This document shows, piece after piece, positions 45,987 through 54,547 of a stretch of 64,000 nt of DNA (position 1 is its first letter; each line of letters starts with the position of its first letter). Under the pieces are notes generated by a model. It was given only the letters and a program-made list of their open reading frames with translations. It did no database searches and was not told the origin of the DNA. This stretch comes from CBFFRJ01 sp051486985 (GTDB taxonomy: Bacteria; Pseudomonadota; Gammaproteobacteria; Enterobacterales; Enterobacteriaceae). Position numbers and translations under genes: made by a program. The DNA lies in assembly GCF_051486985.1 (NCBI RefSeq), contig NZ_JAHVDV010000023.1:24825-88824 (forward strand), read 5' to 3'.

Positions 45987-47373
45987 GTTTTGCCTCCTGC
46001 ATTTTCGCTGTTCGGGTCAGATAGTAAGCACCATAACATAAGGCAACAAAAGGCAGCCCGCACCACAGGGCAATTCTCTGGCTCGGATCAAACGCCAGCC
46101 CCACGCAGGCCACAAGGCAGAGGACGATGCCAAGCACCGGTACCAGAGGATACCAGGGGGCGCGGTACTGTAACGCGTTCAGCGGTTTGCCCGCCTGGAG
46201 ATGGCGGCGGCGAAAGACAAAGTGCGACGCGCAGATGCTTATCCAGACGGCGACAACGGCAAAACCGGAAATGGCCGAGAGGGCGACAAACACCGTGTCC
46301 GGGGCCACTACGCTTGAAAAGAGTGCCAGCAGGCCACCCAGCATCGAGACCAACAGCGCGGTCAGCGGCACGCCGTTTTTGGTCAGACGTGAAAAACAGC
46401 GCGGCAGCGTTTTTTCATTCGACAGTGACCACAGCATCCGACCGGAAGCATACAGACCCGAGTTGGCGGCGGAGAGGATAGCCGTCAGGATCACAAAATT
46501 GAAGATATCGGCAGCGTAAGGAATGCCAACTTTTTCGAAAACCAGTACAAACGGGCTCTTCTCAACCCCTGCCTGCTGCATAGGGATCAGTGCGGCCAGC
46601 ACGAAAACCGTGCCGATAAAGAAGATAATCAACCGTACTATCGTGGTGCGGATAGCGACGGGAATGACGGTATGTGGATTTTCGGTTTCACCGGCGGCAA
46701 TGCCGATAAGCTCAGTGCCTGAAAAGGCGAAGTTTACTGCGACCATCGTCATCAGGATCGGCAGCCCCCCGTGCGGGAACCAACCTTCAGCAGTAAGGTT
46801 TGTCAGACCTGGCGCGGGTGAACCGTCCTGCATTGGGATAAAGCCAAACATGGCGGCCCCACCAAGCAGGATAAAGGCAATGATAGTGATGACCTTAACC
46901 AGTGAAAACCAGAATTCACCTTCGGCAAAAAAGCGGGTCGAGATAACGTTAAGGGCGAAAATCATCACGCAGAAGACCACGCACCAGATCCATACCGGCA
47001 CCTGCGCAAACCAGTACTGCATACAAAAACCTGCCGCAGTCAGGCTCGAACCGAGCGCAACTGTCCAGGTAAGCCAGTAGAGCCATGCGACCGTATACCC
47101 GGTGGCGGGGCCAAGATAACGGCTGGCGTATACATGAAATGCCCCGGTTTCCGGCATCGCCACTGCGAGCTCACCAAGGCACTGCATGACCAGCCAGACA
47201 ACGGCTGCGCCAATCAGGTACGCCAGCAGCGTGCCCGCCGCCCCGGTTGTTGCAATGATATAGCCCGTGTTAAAGAAAAGGCCCGTGCCTATGACGCCAC
47301 CCAGTGAAAGCATAATGAGGTGACGGGTTTTCATGGTGCGCTGAAGCTGACCGGCATGTTGTGGTGTTTGCAT
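45973..47373 (-). CDS. mmuP: S-methylmethionine permease MmuP
   Basis: A 466-aa APC-superfamily permease with 12 predicted helices. The N-terminal signature TRHLIMLSLGGVIGTGLFFN and GTELIGIAAGETENPHTVIP are almost those of E. coli MmuP. It imports S-methylmethionine for MmuM. I chose the ATG at 47,373 (MQTPQHAGQLQRTMKTRH), as in E. coli, with AAGGT upstream; an in-frame ATG eight codons higher lies within the MetJ boxes. Confidence 0.95.
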   Translation of the reverse strand: MQTPQHAGQLQRTMKTRHLIMLSLGGVIGTGLFFNTGYIIATTGAAGTLLAYLIGAAVVWLVMQCLGELAVAMPETGAFHVYASRYLGPATGYTVAWLYWLTWTVALGSSLTAAGFCMQYWFAQVPVWIWCVVFCVMIFALNVISTRFFAEGEFWFSLVKVITIIAFILLGGAAMFGFIPMQDGSPAPGLTNLTAEGWFPHGGLPILMTMVAVNFAFSGTELIGIAAGETENPHTVIPVAIRTTIVRLIIFFIGTVFVLAALIPMQQAGVEKSPFVLVFEKVGIPYAADIFNFVILTAILSAANSGLYASGRMLWSLSNEKTLPRCFSRLTKNGVPLTALLVSMLGGLLALFSSVVAPDTVFVALSAISGFAVVAVWISICASHFVFRRRHLQAGKPLNALQYRAPWYPLVPVLGIVLCLVACVGLAFDPSQRIALWCGLPFVALCYGAYYLTRTAKMQEAKHAAE

Positions 47374-47383
47374 ATTACCTTCT

Positions 47384-47407
47384 AAACGTATGGACATCTA
47401 AACATCC
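47384..47407 (-). promoter_or_regulatory. Three tandem MetJ (met) boxes
   Basis: Three abutting 8-mers, read leftward GGATGTTT-AGATGTCC-ATACGTTT, each resemble the met-box consensus AGACGTCT. They end 10 bases before the mmuP ATG region. MetJ with S-adenosylmethionine should repress the operon when methionine is plentiful. Confidence 0.75.
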
Positions 47408-47479
47408 AAAGAAGGGATTTATACCGTGAATGGTAATAAATTTCCAGCGGCAGGAAAGGCGAGGGTCAGGATCGGGCAT

Positions 47480-47510
47480 AAAAAAAGCCACCGGCATGGC
47501 CAGCGGCTTC
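47480..47510 (-). terminator. Terminator after the cold-shock pair
   Basis: On the minus strand an interrupted GC-rich stem (AAGCCGCTGGCC...GGTGGCTT) is followed by seven T. It separates ymcF from mmuP. Confidence 0.7.
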
Positions 47511-47556
47511 TCTTTTTCGTCCCGGATAAACGCGCGTAGTGCGGTTTACCTTTGAG

Positions 47557-47742
47557 TTACCGGCAGTATTCGGCCAGTTTGAGCGCGGGGCGAATCATCG
47601 GGGCGTGAAAATTCACATTTTCAATCATGTTGCTTTTGCAAAAAATACATTTTGCGCCATGGGGATTTTTCTCATTCACATCATAAGGTGAACTGCGAAA
47701 TTGCGAACCATGGCAGGTCGGGCAACGAAGATGCAGACTCAT
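47557..47742 (-). CDS. ymcF: Small cold-shock protein of the YmcF/YnfQ family
   Basis: A 61-aa protein, MSLHLRCPTCHGSQFRSS at its start, with two CxxC pairs (CPTC, CIFC) that can bind zinc. It matches E. coli YmcF/YnfQ, small proteins encoded after cspG and cspI and made on cold shock. GGAGG lies at ideal spacing before the ATG, and the gene begins 12 bases after the CspA-like gene, so both share the cold-inducible transcript. The function of the family is not known. Confidence 0.85.
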   Translation of the reverse strand: MSLHLRCPTCHGSQFRSSPYDVNEKNPHGAKCIFCKSNMIENVNFHAPMIRPALKLAEYCR

Positions 47743-47754
47743 ACTTAATCCTCC

Positions 47755-47967
47755 TTAACGTGCTACCACATTCACAGCTGACGGGCCTTTCGGGCCGTTT
47801 TCAACCGAGAATTCGACTTCCTGATTTTCGTTCAGCGTACGGAAATCATTGCTTTGGATCGCAGAAAAATGCACAAAGACATCTTTACTGCCATCTTTTG
47901 GGGAAATAAACCCAAACCCTTTTTCAGGGTTAAACCATTTAACTACACCAGTCATTTTAGTAGACAT
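47755..47967 (-). CDS. CspA-family cold-shock protein
   Basis: A 70-aa single cold-shock domain with the RNP1 motif KGFGFISP and RNP2 motif VFVHFSAI, flanked by GVVKWFNPEKG and KGPSAVNVV. Such proteins melt RNA secondary structure in the cold. Its paralog identity (CspA, CspB, CspG or another) cannot be settled by eye. The ATG at 47,967 follows AGGTAATAAA; codons further upstream belong to the leader. The ymcF neighbour is the arrangement of cspG or cspI in E. coli. Confidence 0.93.
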   Translation of the reverse strand: MSTKMTGVVKWFNPEKGFGFISPKDGSKDVFVHFSAIQSNDFRTLNENQEVEFSVENGPKGPSAVNVVAR

Positions 47968-48131
47968 TTTATTACCTGATAAATTCATTTGAGCCCGTAG
48001 GGCCATACAGGGTCCGAATACAGATTAATCAGAGCTTACAATCGGGACTCAAAAGAAAAGGGTAACGATGACACTTCAAAATGAGGGGATGTACTGGGAT
48101 GCTTTAGATAGGTCTGTGTATCAAACCGACG
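47968..48131 (-). promoter_or_regulatory. Long 5' leader with cold box
   Basis: The minus strand contains CGGTTTGATACACAGACC (48,128-48,111) about 145-160 bases before the ATG, closely matching the cspA cold-box element (CGGTTTGACGTACAGACC). The ~160-nt leader is the size of the cspA thermosensor UTR, which refolds in the cold to allow translation. Confidence 0.8.
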
Positions 48132-49058
48132 TTCATTAAGACATGCCGTTAAAAAGAAAGCAAGCGTTATTTTCACTCTGCTCTGTTTATAATTTTTTAG
48201 CGCCTGAAGAGTCGTGCGATAAAATTTCAGAACGCGCTCCGTGCGCCTTTAAGAATAGTCCTCAAATTAACCCGACACAAAAAAACCAATAATTTTAGCC
48301 CATTACATAATGCAGAAATATGACGTTACTGCGCTGGCAAAACGTCTTACCGAAATGGCACCTTTAGATGAATAAAAATGACAAACCTTTTCCTGCGCTA
48401 TCGCTGGCAGCGGGTCCCACCGGCAATGCTAACATCAAATAGAAACATACATTTCAATAGGTTACATATAAATAAAAGTTGAGAGCGTTAATTATACATA
48501 AGCCGTACCTCTGCCATACCGTGACAACTTTTCCTCCCTGGTACGTTTTCCCGGCTCTTTTACAGATGTTAAGGGAGAGGCTGACAGGAAATATTACGTT
48601 GCTACTGATTTCGTTCATTATCTTAGAGAGGCAAAAATATTACTCTCTACTGGTTGGCGCGGCCTGTCGTTTTAATGTGTTGTTTCTCTTTATGCGCTGG
48701 AGGCTCTCACCTGCATAATGCCGAGGTAAGTGCCACTACCACGCCTAACGGTGAACTCTTCTCCACTGACGTTAATGCTGGTATGACTTATCAATTCTGA
48801 AAGTGTCCGCAGCATGGATAAATAGAGTGTGCCGCAAGGAATATATTTTCCACTTCTTCGGCATGAGCATGTTTTCAGGTCACCGCGATACTGTCTTGAT
48901 TCACGCTGCCGCGTAAGTGCCACCCACTGCGTGACTTGCTGGGTGCGCAACCAGACCTGCCCAGGTGTGGTCGCAGGCCCGGATCGGCTTGCACAATTCG
49001 CTCCCCCTCTGGGTCATTTGAGTGATATCTTTTCACGCAGCCAACCCAAGGAGACGTC
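48132..49058. other. Intergenic stretch without a supported gene
   Basis: About 930 bases between the cold-shock leader and dcm. The first half is AT-rich and must include the cold-shock promoter. Short open frames exist (plus 48,479-48,718; minus 48,690-48,950), but neither has protein-like composition, a family resemblance or a convincing ribosome site. The dcm promoter should lie in its right part. Confidence 0.5.
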
Positions 49059-50489
49059 ATGTCGGAATTTGATTCAATCGCGAAAGAGTTGCTGGTGCAG
49101 GCCGAAGCAGAAGAGAAGCGGCAACAGGAACAAGATAAGCATCTGCTGGACCGGGTTCTCGATATTTACGGGCAAAAATATGTGGCCGAGAAATTACGTT
49201 TACTCGGCCAGAATGAGTGGAGCCGGGAAAGGCTGAACCGTCGGGTTAATGGTAAAGGTGCCAGTGCGCCGCTTACCAGTGCTGAGGTCTCCCTGTTGCA
49301 CAAAATGCTCCCCTCACCTCCCGCACATCATCCTCATTATCAGTTCCGCTTTATCGATCTTTTTGCTGGCATTGGCGGCATCCGCAAGGGGTTCGAAGCC
49401 ATTGGTGGCCAGTGCGTGTTTACCAGCGAGTGGAACAAAAATGCGGTGCGCACTTACAAAGCAAACTGGTTTAACGATGAACGTACGCACCGCTTTAATC
49501 AGGACATCCGCGAGGTGACCTTAAGCAGCACGCCCGAGGTAAGCGATGCTGATGCCTACGCCCATATTGATGCGCGGATCCCGGATCATGACGTTTTACT
49601 GGCCGGTTTTCCCTGCCAGCCCTTCAGTCTTGCCGGGGTGAGCAAGAAGAATGCGCTTGGCCGCGCGCACGGCTTTGAATGTGAAGCACAGGGTACCCTG
49701 TTCTTTGACGTAGCGCGGATTATAAAAGCCAAGCGTCCGGCCATTTTCGTGCTTGAAAACGTTAAAAATCTTAAGAGTCATGATCAGGGTAAAACCTTTA
49801 CCGTCATCATGAACACGCTGGACGAACTGGGGTATGACGTTGCGGATGCTGATGCCAGCGGAAAAGATGACCCCAAAATCATTGATGGCAGGCACTTCCT
49901 GCCCCAGCACCGTGAACGTATTGTGCTGGTGGGCTTTCGTCGCGACCTCGACCTGCGCCAGAGCTTTACGCTACGCGATATTCACCGCCACTTCCCTTCG
50001 CAACGACCGACCTTTGGTGAACTGCTCGAACCCGTTGTCGACGAGAAATACATCCTGTCGCCGAAGCTCTGGAGCTACCTTTACCACTACGCAAAAAAAC
50101 ATGCGGCGAAGGGCAATGGTTTTGGCTTTGGCCTGGTGGACCCTGGCCGTGTTGACAGCGTGGCGCGTACCCTTTCCGCACGCTATCACAAGGATGGTTC
50201 TGAGATTCTGATCGACCGCGGCTGGGACAAGACCCTGGGAGAACGCGATTTTCTGGATGCCGCAAACCAGTTACGTCGCCCCCGCCGGCTTACGCCACGG
50301 GAGTGCGCACGGCTGATGGGCTTTGAGAAGGTCGGCGATAAACCCTTTCGTATTCCGGTGTCGGACACCCAGGCTTACCGCCAGTTTGGAAATTCGGTGG
50401 TCGTCCCCGTATTCGCGGCGGTAGCGACCCTGCTCAAGCCCTACATTGCCCGTGCCGTTACCCTCACCCGGGAGCAATCCAGTCAGTAA
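49059..50489 (+). CDS. dcm: Dcm-like DNA (cytosine-5-)-methyltransferase
   Basis: A 476-aa C5-methyltransferase. All main motifs are visible: I FIDLFAGIGGIRKGF, IV GFPCQPFSLAG (catalytic Cys in PCQ), VI FVLENVKNL, VIII QHRERIVLVGF, IX RRLTPRECARLMGF and X QAYRQFGNSVVVPV. The target-recognition part (ARTLSARYHKDGSEILIDR) resembles E. coli Dcm, so CCWGG is the likely site. AAGGAG lies before the ATG. No vsr mismatch-repair gene follows; instead a convergent LysR gene overlaps the 3' end by 26 bases. No restriction enzyme is visible, so it is solitary here. Confidence 0.9.
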   Translation: MSEFDSIAKELLVQAEAEEKRQQEQDKHLLDRVLDIYGQKYVAEKLRLLGQNEWSRERLNRRVNGKGASAPLTSAEVSLLHKMLPSPPAHHPHYQFRFIDLFAGIGGIRKGFEAIGGQCVFTSEWNKNAVRTYKANWFNDERTHRFNQDIREVTLSSTPEVSDADAYAHIDARIPDHDVLLAGFPCQPFSLAGVSKKNALGRAHGFECEAQGTLFFDVARIIKAKRPAIFVLENVKNLKSHDQGKTFTVIMNTLDELGYDVADADASGKDDPKIIDGRHFLPQHRERIVLVGFRRDLDLRQSFTLRDIHRHFPSQRPTFGELLEPVVDEKYILSPKLWSYLYHYAKKHAAKGNGFGFGLVDPGRVDSVARTLSARYHKDGSEILIDRGWDKTLGERDFLDAANQLRRPRRLTPRECARLMGFEKVGDKPFRIPVSDTQAYRQFGNSVVVPVFAAVATLLKPYIARAVTLTREQSSQ

Positions 50490-51363
50490 TATGCTCCAGT
50501 AAGTGCGCGCGGTAGCGCGCAACTTTGGGCAGAGGCCGCTGCTGTGGCCTTGAGAGCAGAAAGACGGGGCGTGGCAGGGGAGTGAATTTTCGCAAAACCG
50601 GGATCAGTTGCCCTTTCTCCAGCGCCTCTTTAACCAGTATTTCCGGTTGCATAAGCAGCCCGGCACCGGCACGCGCCGCCATGCTTAACCCCAGCCCATC
50701 ATTACAACGCAGAACGGGCTCCTGTCGCCAGGATGCCTGCGCGTTCTCATCCGGTAGTTTCCATTCATTCTGCGAGTTCCATACCATGTGGGAGAGGCAA
50801 CGATGCTGCTGCAGATCGCGTGGCGTTTCCGGCACGCCAAAGCGGGCCAGATAATCGGGCGACGCGCAGATCACCATCCGGTAGAGGCACAGAGGTTTTG
50901 CCACCAGCGTGTCATCGTAAGCACCACCGATACGCACGGCCACATCAATTCCCTCCTCCACCAGATCGACCCGCCGGTTGCTCAGATCCAGCTCCACTTT
51001 GACGTGAGGATGCGCATTGAGAAAAGCTGCGGTCAGCGGGGCAATGACGCAGGCACCTAAGGTCGTCGGGGCGCTCACCCGCAGCGTGCCGGCGGGAGTA
51101 TTACGTAAGCGCTCTATCGCAGTATCTGCCAGATGCACCTGCTCCAGGACGCGTCGTGCCTCTTCGTAATAGACCCGCCCGGCATCCGTCAGACTCTGGC
51201 GACGAGTATTACGCTCCACCAGCCGGGTATCCAGTTGCGCCTCCAGAGAACTGATGTATTTCCCTACCATTACCGCTGACATCTCCAGGCGGAGGGCAGC
51301 GCGGGTAAAACTCCCCTCATCAGCAACAGTAATAAACACTGCCATAGCGCGCAGTTTGTCCAT
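50464..51363 (-). CDS. LysR-family transcriptional regulator
   Basis: A 299-aa LTTR with the N-terminal winged helix (MDKLRAMAVFITVADEGSFT, then ALRLEMSAVMVGKYISSLEA) and a substrate-binding domain (TLRVSAPTTLGACVIAPLTA, LSHMVWNSQNEW). It is of the AaeR/DmlR-like type whose targets are often adjacent. The divergent neighbour is an SDR gene 98 bases away, which is the likely regulated gene. The effector is unknown. Confidence 0.88.
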   Translation of the reverse strand: MDKLRAMAVFITVADEGSFTRAALRLEMSAVMVGKYISSLEAQLDTRLVERNTRRQSLTDAGRVYYEEARRVLEQVHLADTAIERLRNTPAGTLRVSAPTTLGACVIAPLTAAFLNAHPHVKVELDLSNRRVDLVEEGIDVAVRIGGAYDDTLVAKPLCLYRMVICASPDYLARFGVPETPRDLQQHRCLSHMVWNSQNEWKLPDENAQASWRQEPVLRCNDGLGLSMAARAGAGLLMQPEILVKEALEKGQLIPVLRKFTPLPRPVFLLSRPQQRPLPKVARYRAHLLEHITDWIAPG

Positions 51364-51461
51364 ATTTCTAACCTGTAGTTAGTAATCAAATAACATTTCG
51401 CTCATTTATCTTATCAGTCATTAGCGAAAGAATGGCCTCTCTGTAAACTGAGGAGCACAAC

Positions 51462-52070
51462 ATGAAGATTCTGGTGATTGGTGCAAGCGGTACTATTGGT
51501 CGTGCCGTCGTGGATATGCTCGCCCGTGAGGGGACGCACGACATTATTCGCGCCGGGCGCACAAGTGGAGATGTGCAGGTAGACCTGACCTCCGATGAGA
51601 GTGTGTCCGCCCTGTTCAGGAAGACCGGCAACCTTGATGCTATCGTTGCGGCGACGGGCAGCCTCTTTTTTGGCCCCCTGCAGACGATGACGCCTGAGAA
51701 TTTCTCCGTTGGGTTGCAGGATAAGCTGCTTGGCCAGGTGCGACTGACGCTGGCAGGGCAGCATGCGCTGAACCCGGGCGGGTCCATTACCCTGACCAGC
51801 GGCATCGTCTCACAAGAGCCTATCGCCCAGGGGGTGAATGCCACTACGGTCAATGCGGCGCTGGAAGGCTTTGTAAAAGCGGCAGCGTGCGAACTCGCAA
51901 AAGGTCAACGCATTAATATTGTCAGTCCCGGCATGCTTACGGAGTCAGAAGCGGACTACGGCGCATTCTTCCCCGGTTTTGAAAGCGTACCGGCTGCACG
52001 GGTTGCGCTGGCCTACCGGCGCAGCATTGAAGGCGTACAGACCGGGCGCGTTTTTACGGTCGGTTACTGA
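51462..52070 (+). CDS. Short-chain dehydrogenase-like protein lacking the Y-x-x-x-K pair
   Basis: A 202-aa Rossmann-fold protein with nucleotide-binding GASGTIGRAVVD, the NAG-like AATGS and the catalytic-region Ser in LTSGIVS. Where SDRs carry Tyr-x-x-x-Lys, this protein reads NATTVNAALEGFVKAAA, with neither Tyr nor Lys at the expected place. Short SDRs of this type exist and their activity is unclear. TGAGGAG precedes the ATG. It is divergent from the LysR gene, which probably controls it. Confidence 0.82.
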   Translation: MKILVIGASGTIGRAVVDMLAREGTHDIIRAGRTSGDVQVDLTSDESVSALFRKTGNLDAIVAATGSLFFGPLQTMTPENFSVGLQDKLLGQVRLTLAGQHALNPGGSITLTSGIVSQEPIAQGVNATTVNAALEGFVKAAACELAKGQRINIVSPGMLTESEADYGAFFPGFESVPAARVALAYRRSIEGVQTGRVFTVGY

Positions 52071-52077
52071 CTGCCGA

Positions 52078-52926
52078 TCATGCCTCTTTTTTCAGGCTGT
52101 CGACGAAGGTCTGCCACTGCGCTTTGAGGGCACCGATATGATTTTTTTCAATATCAGCCATGTACGGCAAGGCACGATGGTCATTGACCCACTGGCTCAT
52201 TGAGGAAAACCACAACTCACTGTCACTGCTCGTGGCGGTAAGGTTCAGCATCTCGTTGCGTACGCGCTGTGAAGAGTGCGTACCCTCAGCCAGCTGAGCG
52301 ACAGCGTCCTGATGATGCCGGGCCTGTTCACGGTCGCCCAGACTTTGCGCCAGCTTGGTCGCCTGTGACAGCGCCACTTTGCTCAACTGATCGGCCTGAG
52401 CGGACTTCTCGTCGATAAACTGCGACACAAAGGCACGGGCTTCCTGATGATAATCGGCGGAGATCCAGGTCTCGACGACTTTATTGAGTTTTCCCTGCGT
52501 CAGGGCGAGATCCATAGCGTTGGTCGTGTAGTCGCCGCTATCGGAGGGGGAGGTGAGTGCGCTATGCAGAGCCTCTGCCATCGCATCTGCCGCTACGGTG
52601 GCGTGCTGGAAGAAATCGAGAAAACGAACAGCATCATTTGCCGTGGCCGGATCGCCATAGAATTCGCTGGCAAGACTGGGGCCACCGGGCGTACGAGCCA
52701 TCGCTTGATTGCGCAGCGCCTGCATTGCCCGCGCAGCGGCGTCTTGTTCCTCTTTCGTGGGCGGTGTTGGTTGCTCTTTTGCCTGTTCCATCGCCTCCCG
52801 GGATAAGCTCACCTCATACGCGTCCGCGAGCCCCGTCTCTTTTCCTGTTAAAGCGCGTACAGCCTCCTGGCGCGTAACAGGCATGGACCTGATGCTGGCC
52901 ATCGAACTGACATCCTTAATGCTCAT
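52078..52926 (-). CDS. Uncharacterised 282-aa helical protein
   Basis: I do not recognise this protein. It is soluble, Ala/Gln/Ser-rich and predicted largely helical (REAMEQAKEQ, EEQDAAARAMQALRNQAM, LSKVALSQATKLAQSLGD), with no signal peptide, membrane helix or metal motif. AAGGAG precedes the ATG at 52,926. It is convergent with the SDR gene (seven-base gap) and lies upstream of yqaE without sharing an operon. The codon style looks like the backbone, so recent transfer is not indicated. Confidence 0.7.
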   Translation of the reverse strand: MSIKDVSSMASIRSMPVTRQEAVRALTGKETGLADAYEVSLSREAMEQAKEQPTPPTKEEQDAAARAMQALRNQAMARTPGGPSLASEFYGDPATANDAVRFLDFFQHATVAADAMAEALHSALTSPSDSGDYTTNAMDLALTQGKLNKVVETWISADYHQEARAFVSQFIDEKSAQADQLSKVALSQATKLAQSLGDREQARHHQDAVAQLAEGTHSSQRVRNEMLNLTATSSDSELWFSSMSQWVNDHRALPYMADIEKNHIGALKAQWQTFVDSLKKEA

Positions 52927-53040
52927 CTCTTCTCCTTGGAATCGTTGCCAAACCTATTTTTTATCGTCTTCCAGGCGAAGAACTTTACGCGTTTGCATAA
53001 AAAACACGGAGAAAGTGAAGTAGTAAACAGAGGGGATAGA

Positions 53041-53063
53041 AATAAGGCGACCGGGGCCGCCTT
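53041..53063 (-). terminator. Probable terminator of yqaE
   Basis: A GC-rich stem (AAGGCGGCCCCGGTCGCCTT on the minus strand) lies directly after the yqaE stop, followed by only a short T-rich stretch. Confidence 0.45.
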
Positions 53064-53070
53064 AAATGGA

Positions 53071-53229
53071 TTAGTCGCGCGACTGTACCCAGAACGCATG
53101 AATGAGGCCCGGAATGTAGCCACACAACGTCAGAACGATATTAAGGAGAAAGGCAAAACCGACCCCTTTGCCCAACAGCACACCCAACGGGGGGAGCAAA
53201 ATAGTAAAAACGATACGCCAGAAACCCAT
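53071..53229 (-). CDS. yqaE: YqaE/Pmp3-family small membrane protein
   Basis: A 52-aa hydrophobic protein, MGFWRIVFTILLPPLGVLLG at its start and GYIPGLIHAFWVQSRD at its end, almost identical to E. coli YqaE. It has two transmembrane helices. The family (Pmp3/UPF0057) is associated with membrane potential and stress. GGAGG stands before the ATG. A longer plus-strand open frame covers it but has no support. Confidence 0.93.
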   Translation of the reverse strand: MGFWRIVFTILLPPLGVLLGKGVGFAFLLNIVLTLCGYIPGLIHAFWVQSRD

Positions 53230-53441
53230 ACTACCTCCATGCAAAAAAATGCAGCTAATTGTTTAAAAAAGAATTTAATGTTAAAGCGTAGTCATTCTGG
53301 CTACCGCCGCCAGGCCTGCCCCGCGCTTTTACCCTCTTTTACGCAAAACAACATTTCATCAATCACTGTCATCGCCATCGACGACTGTACCTTCTCTTTG
53401 CTTCAGGCTATGTTTTGTAAACCATTAATCAGGAGGTAATG

Positions 53442-53621
53442 ATGTTTGCGATTGGCGATGTAGTGCAGCCCCACGTAGGTGGGCCAAAATTGGTTGTTCG
53501 CGAAGTGCATGAGGATCAGATTGTCGCGGTTCCCGCCCACGATCAGAATGCAGAAAGCATTACGCTTAAAGCTGCCGACGTTTCACTCTACCAGGAAGAC
53601 GGCGACTTCGGCGTCTGCTGA
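53442..53621 (+). CDS. YodC-family (DUF2158) small protein
   Basis: A 59-aa protein with the DUF2158 pattern GDVVQPHVGGPKLVVREV (G-D-x-V-x-L/P-x-x-G-G-P-x-M/L-x-V), a small SH3-like fold of unknown role. Two adjacent ATG codons follow AGGAGG; I chose the second for spacing (5 bases against 2). The acidic tail YQEDGDFGVC is not part of the common core. It stands alone, with its own terminator. Confidence 0.7.
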   Translation: MFAIGDVVQPHVGGPKLVVREVHEDQIVAVPAHDQNAESITLKAADVSLYQEDGDFGVC

Positions 53622-53627
53622 TGCCTC

Positions 53628-53658
53628 GCGGTGAAGGCTTCTTCACCGCCCCTTCTTT
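53628..53658 (+). terminator. Terminator of the YodC-like gene
   Basis: A perfect 9-bp stem GCGGTGAAG / CTTCACCGC (53,628-53,636 and 53,641-53,649) with a four-base loop, followed by a T-rich run. Confidence 0.75.
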
Positions 53659-54069
53659 TTATGCACTTTGAACGCATAAATACCCATGCATTAAAACAGC
53701 ATCAAACACCACAAATAAGCATCTTGCAGCATAAAAAATGCTGCTGACCATTTTGTGGCTACGTTCAAAGAATACTCCGCTTTTCCGCTCCCCTGCTCCC
53801 GCGCGCATCCTGCCAATAACAGTGACGAATAAATATAAATTATTGATATTAAATATAATTTCTATGCCGATCCAATGAAAATAATGAAATGCGCAAAATA
53901 TAACCAACCGCAGAGTAATTTATCCATGAAAAGGCAATAAATAAAAATTTATAGCTAGTTGTTAGTTTATATGCAGAAGGATAACCTATCGGCAAAGAAC
54001 GAAGCCCGGCAACGTGCTAACACTCGTTCCATACCCGCACGATTTCTTGCCTACTCAAGGAGCAGTACC
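53659..54069. promoter_or_regulatory. AT-rich upstream region of alaE
   Basis: About 410 bases with no supported gene, strongly AT-rich at 53,820-53,975. It must hold the alaE promoter. E. coli alaE is controlled by Lrp, which favours such DNA, but I cannot delimit a site. Confidence 0.45.
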
Positions 54070-54516
54070 ATGTTCTCTTCGCAGTCCCGCCTGCGCCATG
54101 CCGTGGCAGACACCTTTGCCATGGTCGTCTATTGTTCGGTGGTGAACATGGTGATTGAAATATTCCTCTCCGGAATGACCTTTGAGCAGTCACTTTCATC
54201 ACGTCTGGTTGCCATCCCGGTGAACATCATTATTGCCTGGCCCTATGGCTTTTATCGCGATGCTTTTCTCCGCCAGGCGCGTCGAATTACGCCGGCGAGT
54301 TGGATGCGTAACCTTGCAGATGTGCTGGCGTATGTGACATTCCAGTCACCCGTGTATGTGGCCATCTTATTAACGGTAGGCGCAGACTGGCAGCAAATTA
54401 TTGCAGCAGTCAGTTCCAATATTGTGCTGTCGATGATGATGGGGGCGGTATACGGCTACTTCCTTGATTACTGCCGTCGCCTGTTTAAAGTGAGCTACCA
54501 GCAGGCTAAAGCCTGA
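54070..54516 (+). CDS. alaE: L-alanine exporter AlaE
   Basis: A 148-aa inner membrane protein with four predicted helices, nearly the E. coli AlaE sequence (MFSSQSRLRHAVADTFAMVV, VAIPVNIIIAWPYGFYRDAF, AVSSNIVLSMMMGAVYGYF). It exports L-alanine to prevent toxic build-up. AAGGAG precedes the ATG at 54,070; the frame is open upstream to 53,959 but that part is not in the family. Confidence 0.94.
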   Translation: MFSSQSRLRHAVADTFAMVVYCSVVNMVIEIFLSGMTFEQSLSSRLVAIPVNIIIAWPYGFYRDAFLRQARRITPASWMRNLADVLAYVTFQSPVYVAILLTVGADWQQIIAAVSSNIVLSMMMGAVYGYFLDYCRRLFKVSYQQAKA

Positions 54517-54524
54517 GTGATGAT

Positions 54525-54542
54525 GACAGGCCTCGGCCTGTC
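54525..54542. terminator. Bidirectional hairpin between alaE and ygaC
   Basis: A perfect 8-bp stem GACAGGCC / GGCCTGTC with a two-base loop lies between the convergent genes. T-rich flanks are short, so its strength is uncertain. Confidence 0.55.
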
Positions 54543-54547
54543 TTCGG

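Noticed and set aside
48479..48950. Small genes in the gap before dcm (79 and 86 aa frames)
   Set aside because: They overlap on opposite strands, have atypical composition and no good start sites.
52936..53439. 167-aa plus-strand frame across yqaE
   Set aside because: It is antisense to yqaE, which is near-identical to a known protein and has a strong ribosome site.
53659..53907. 82-aa minus-strand frame upstream of alaE
   Set aside because: AT-rich non-coding composition, no ribosome site, no recognisable family.
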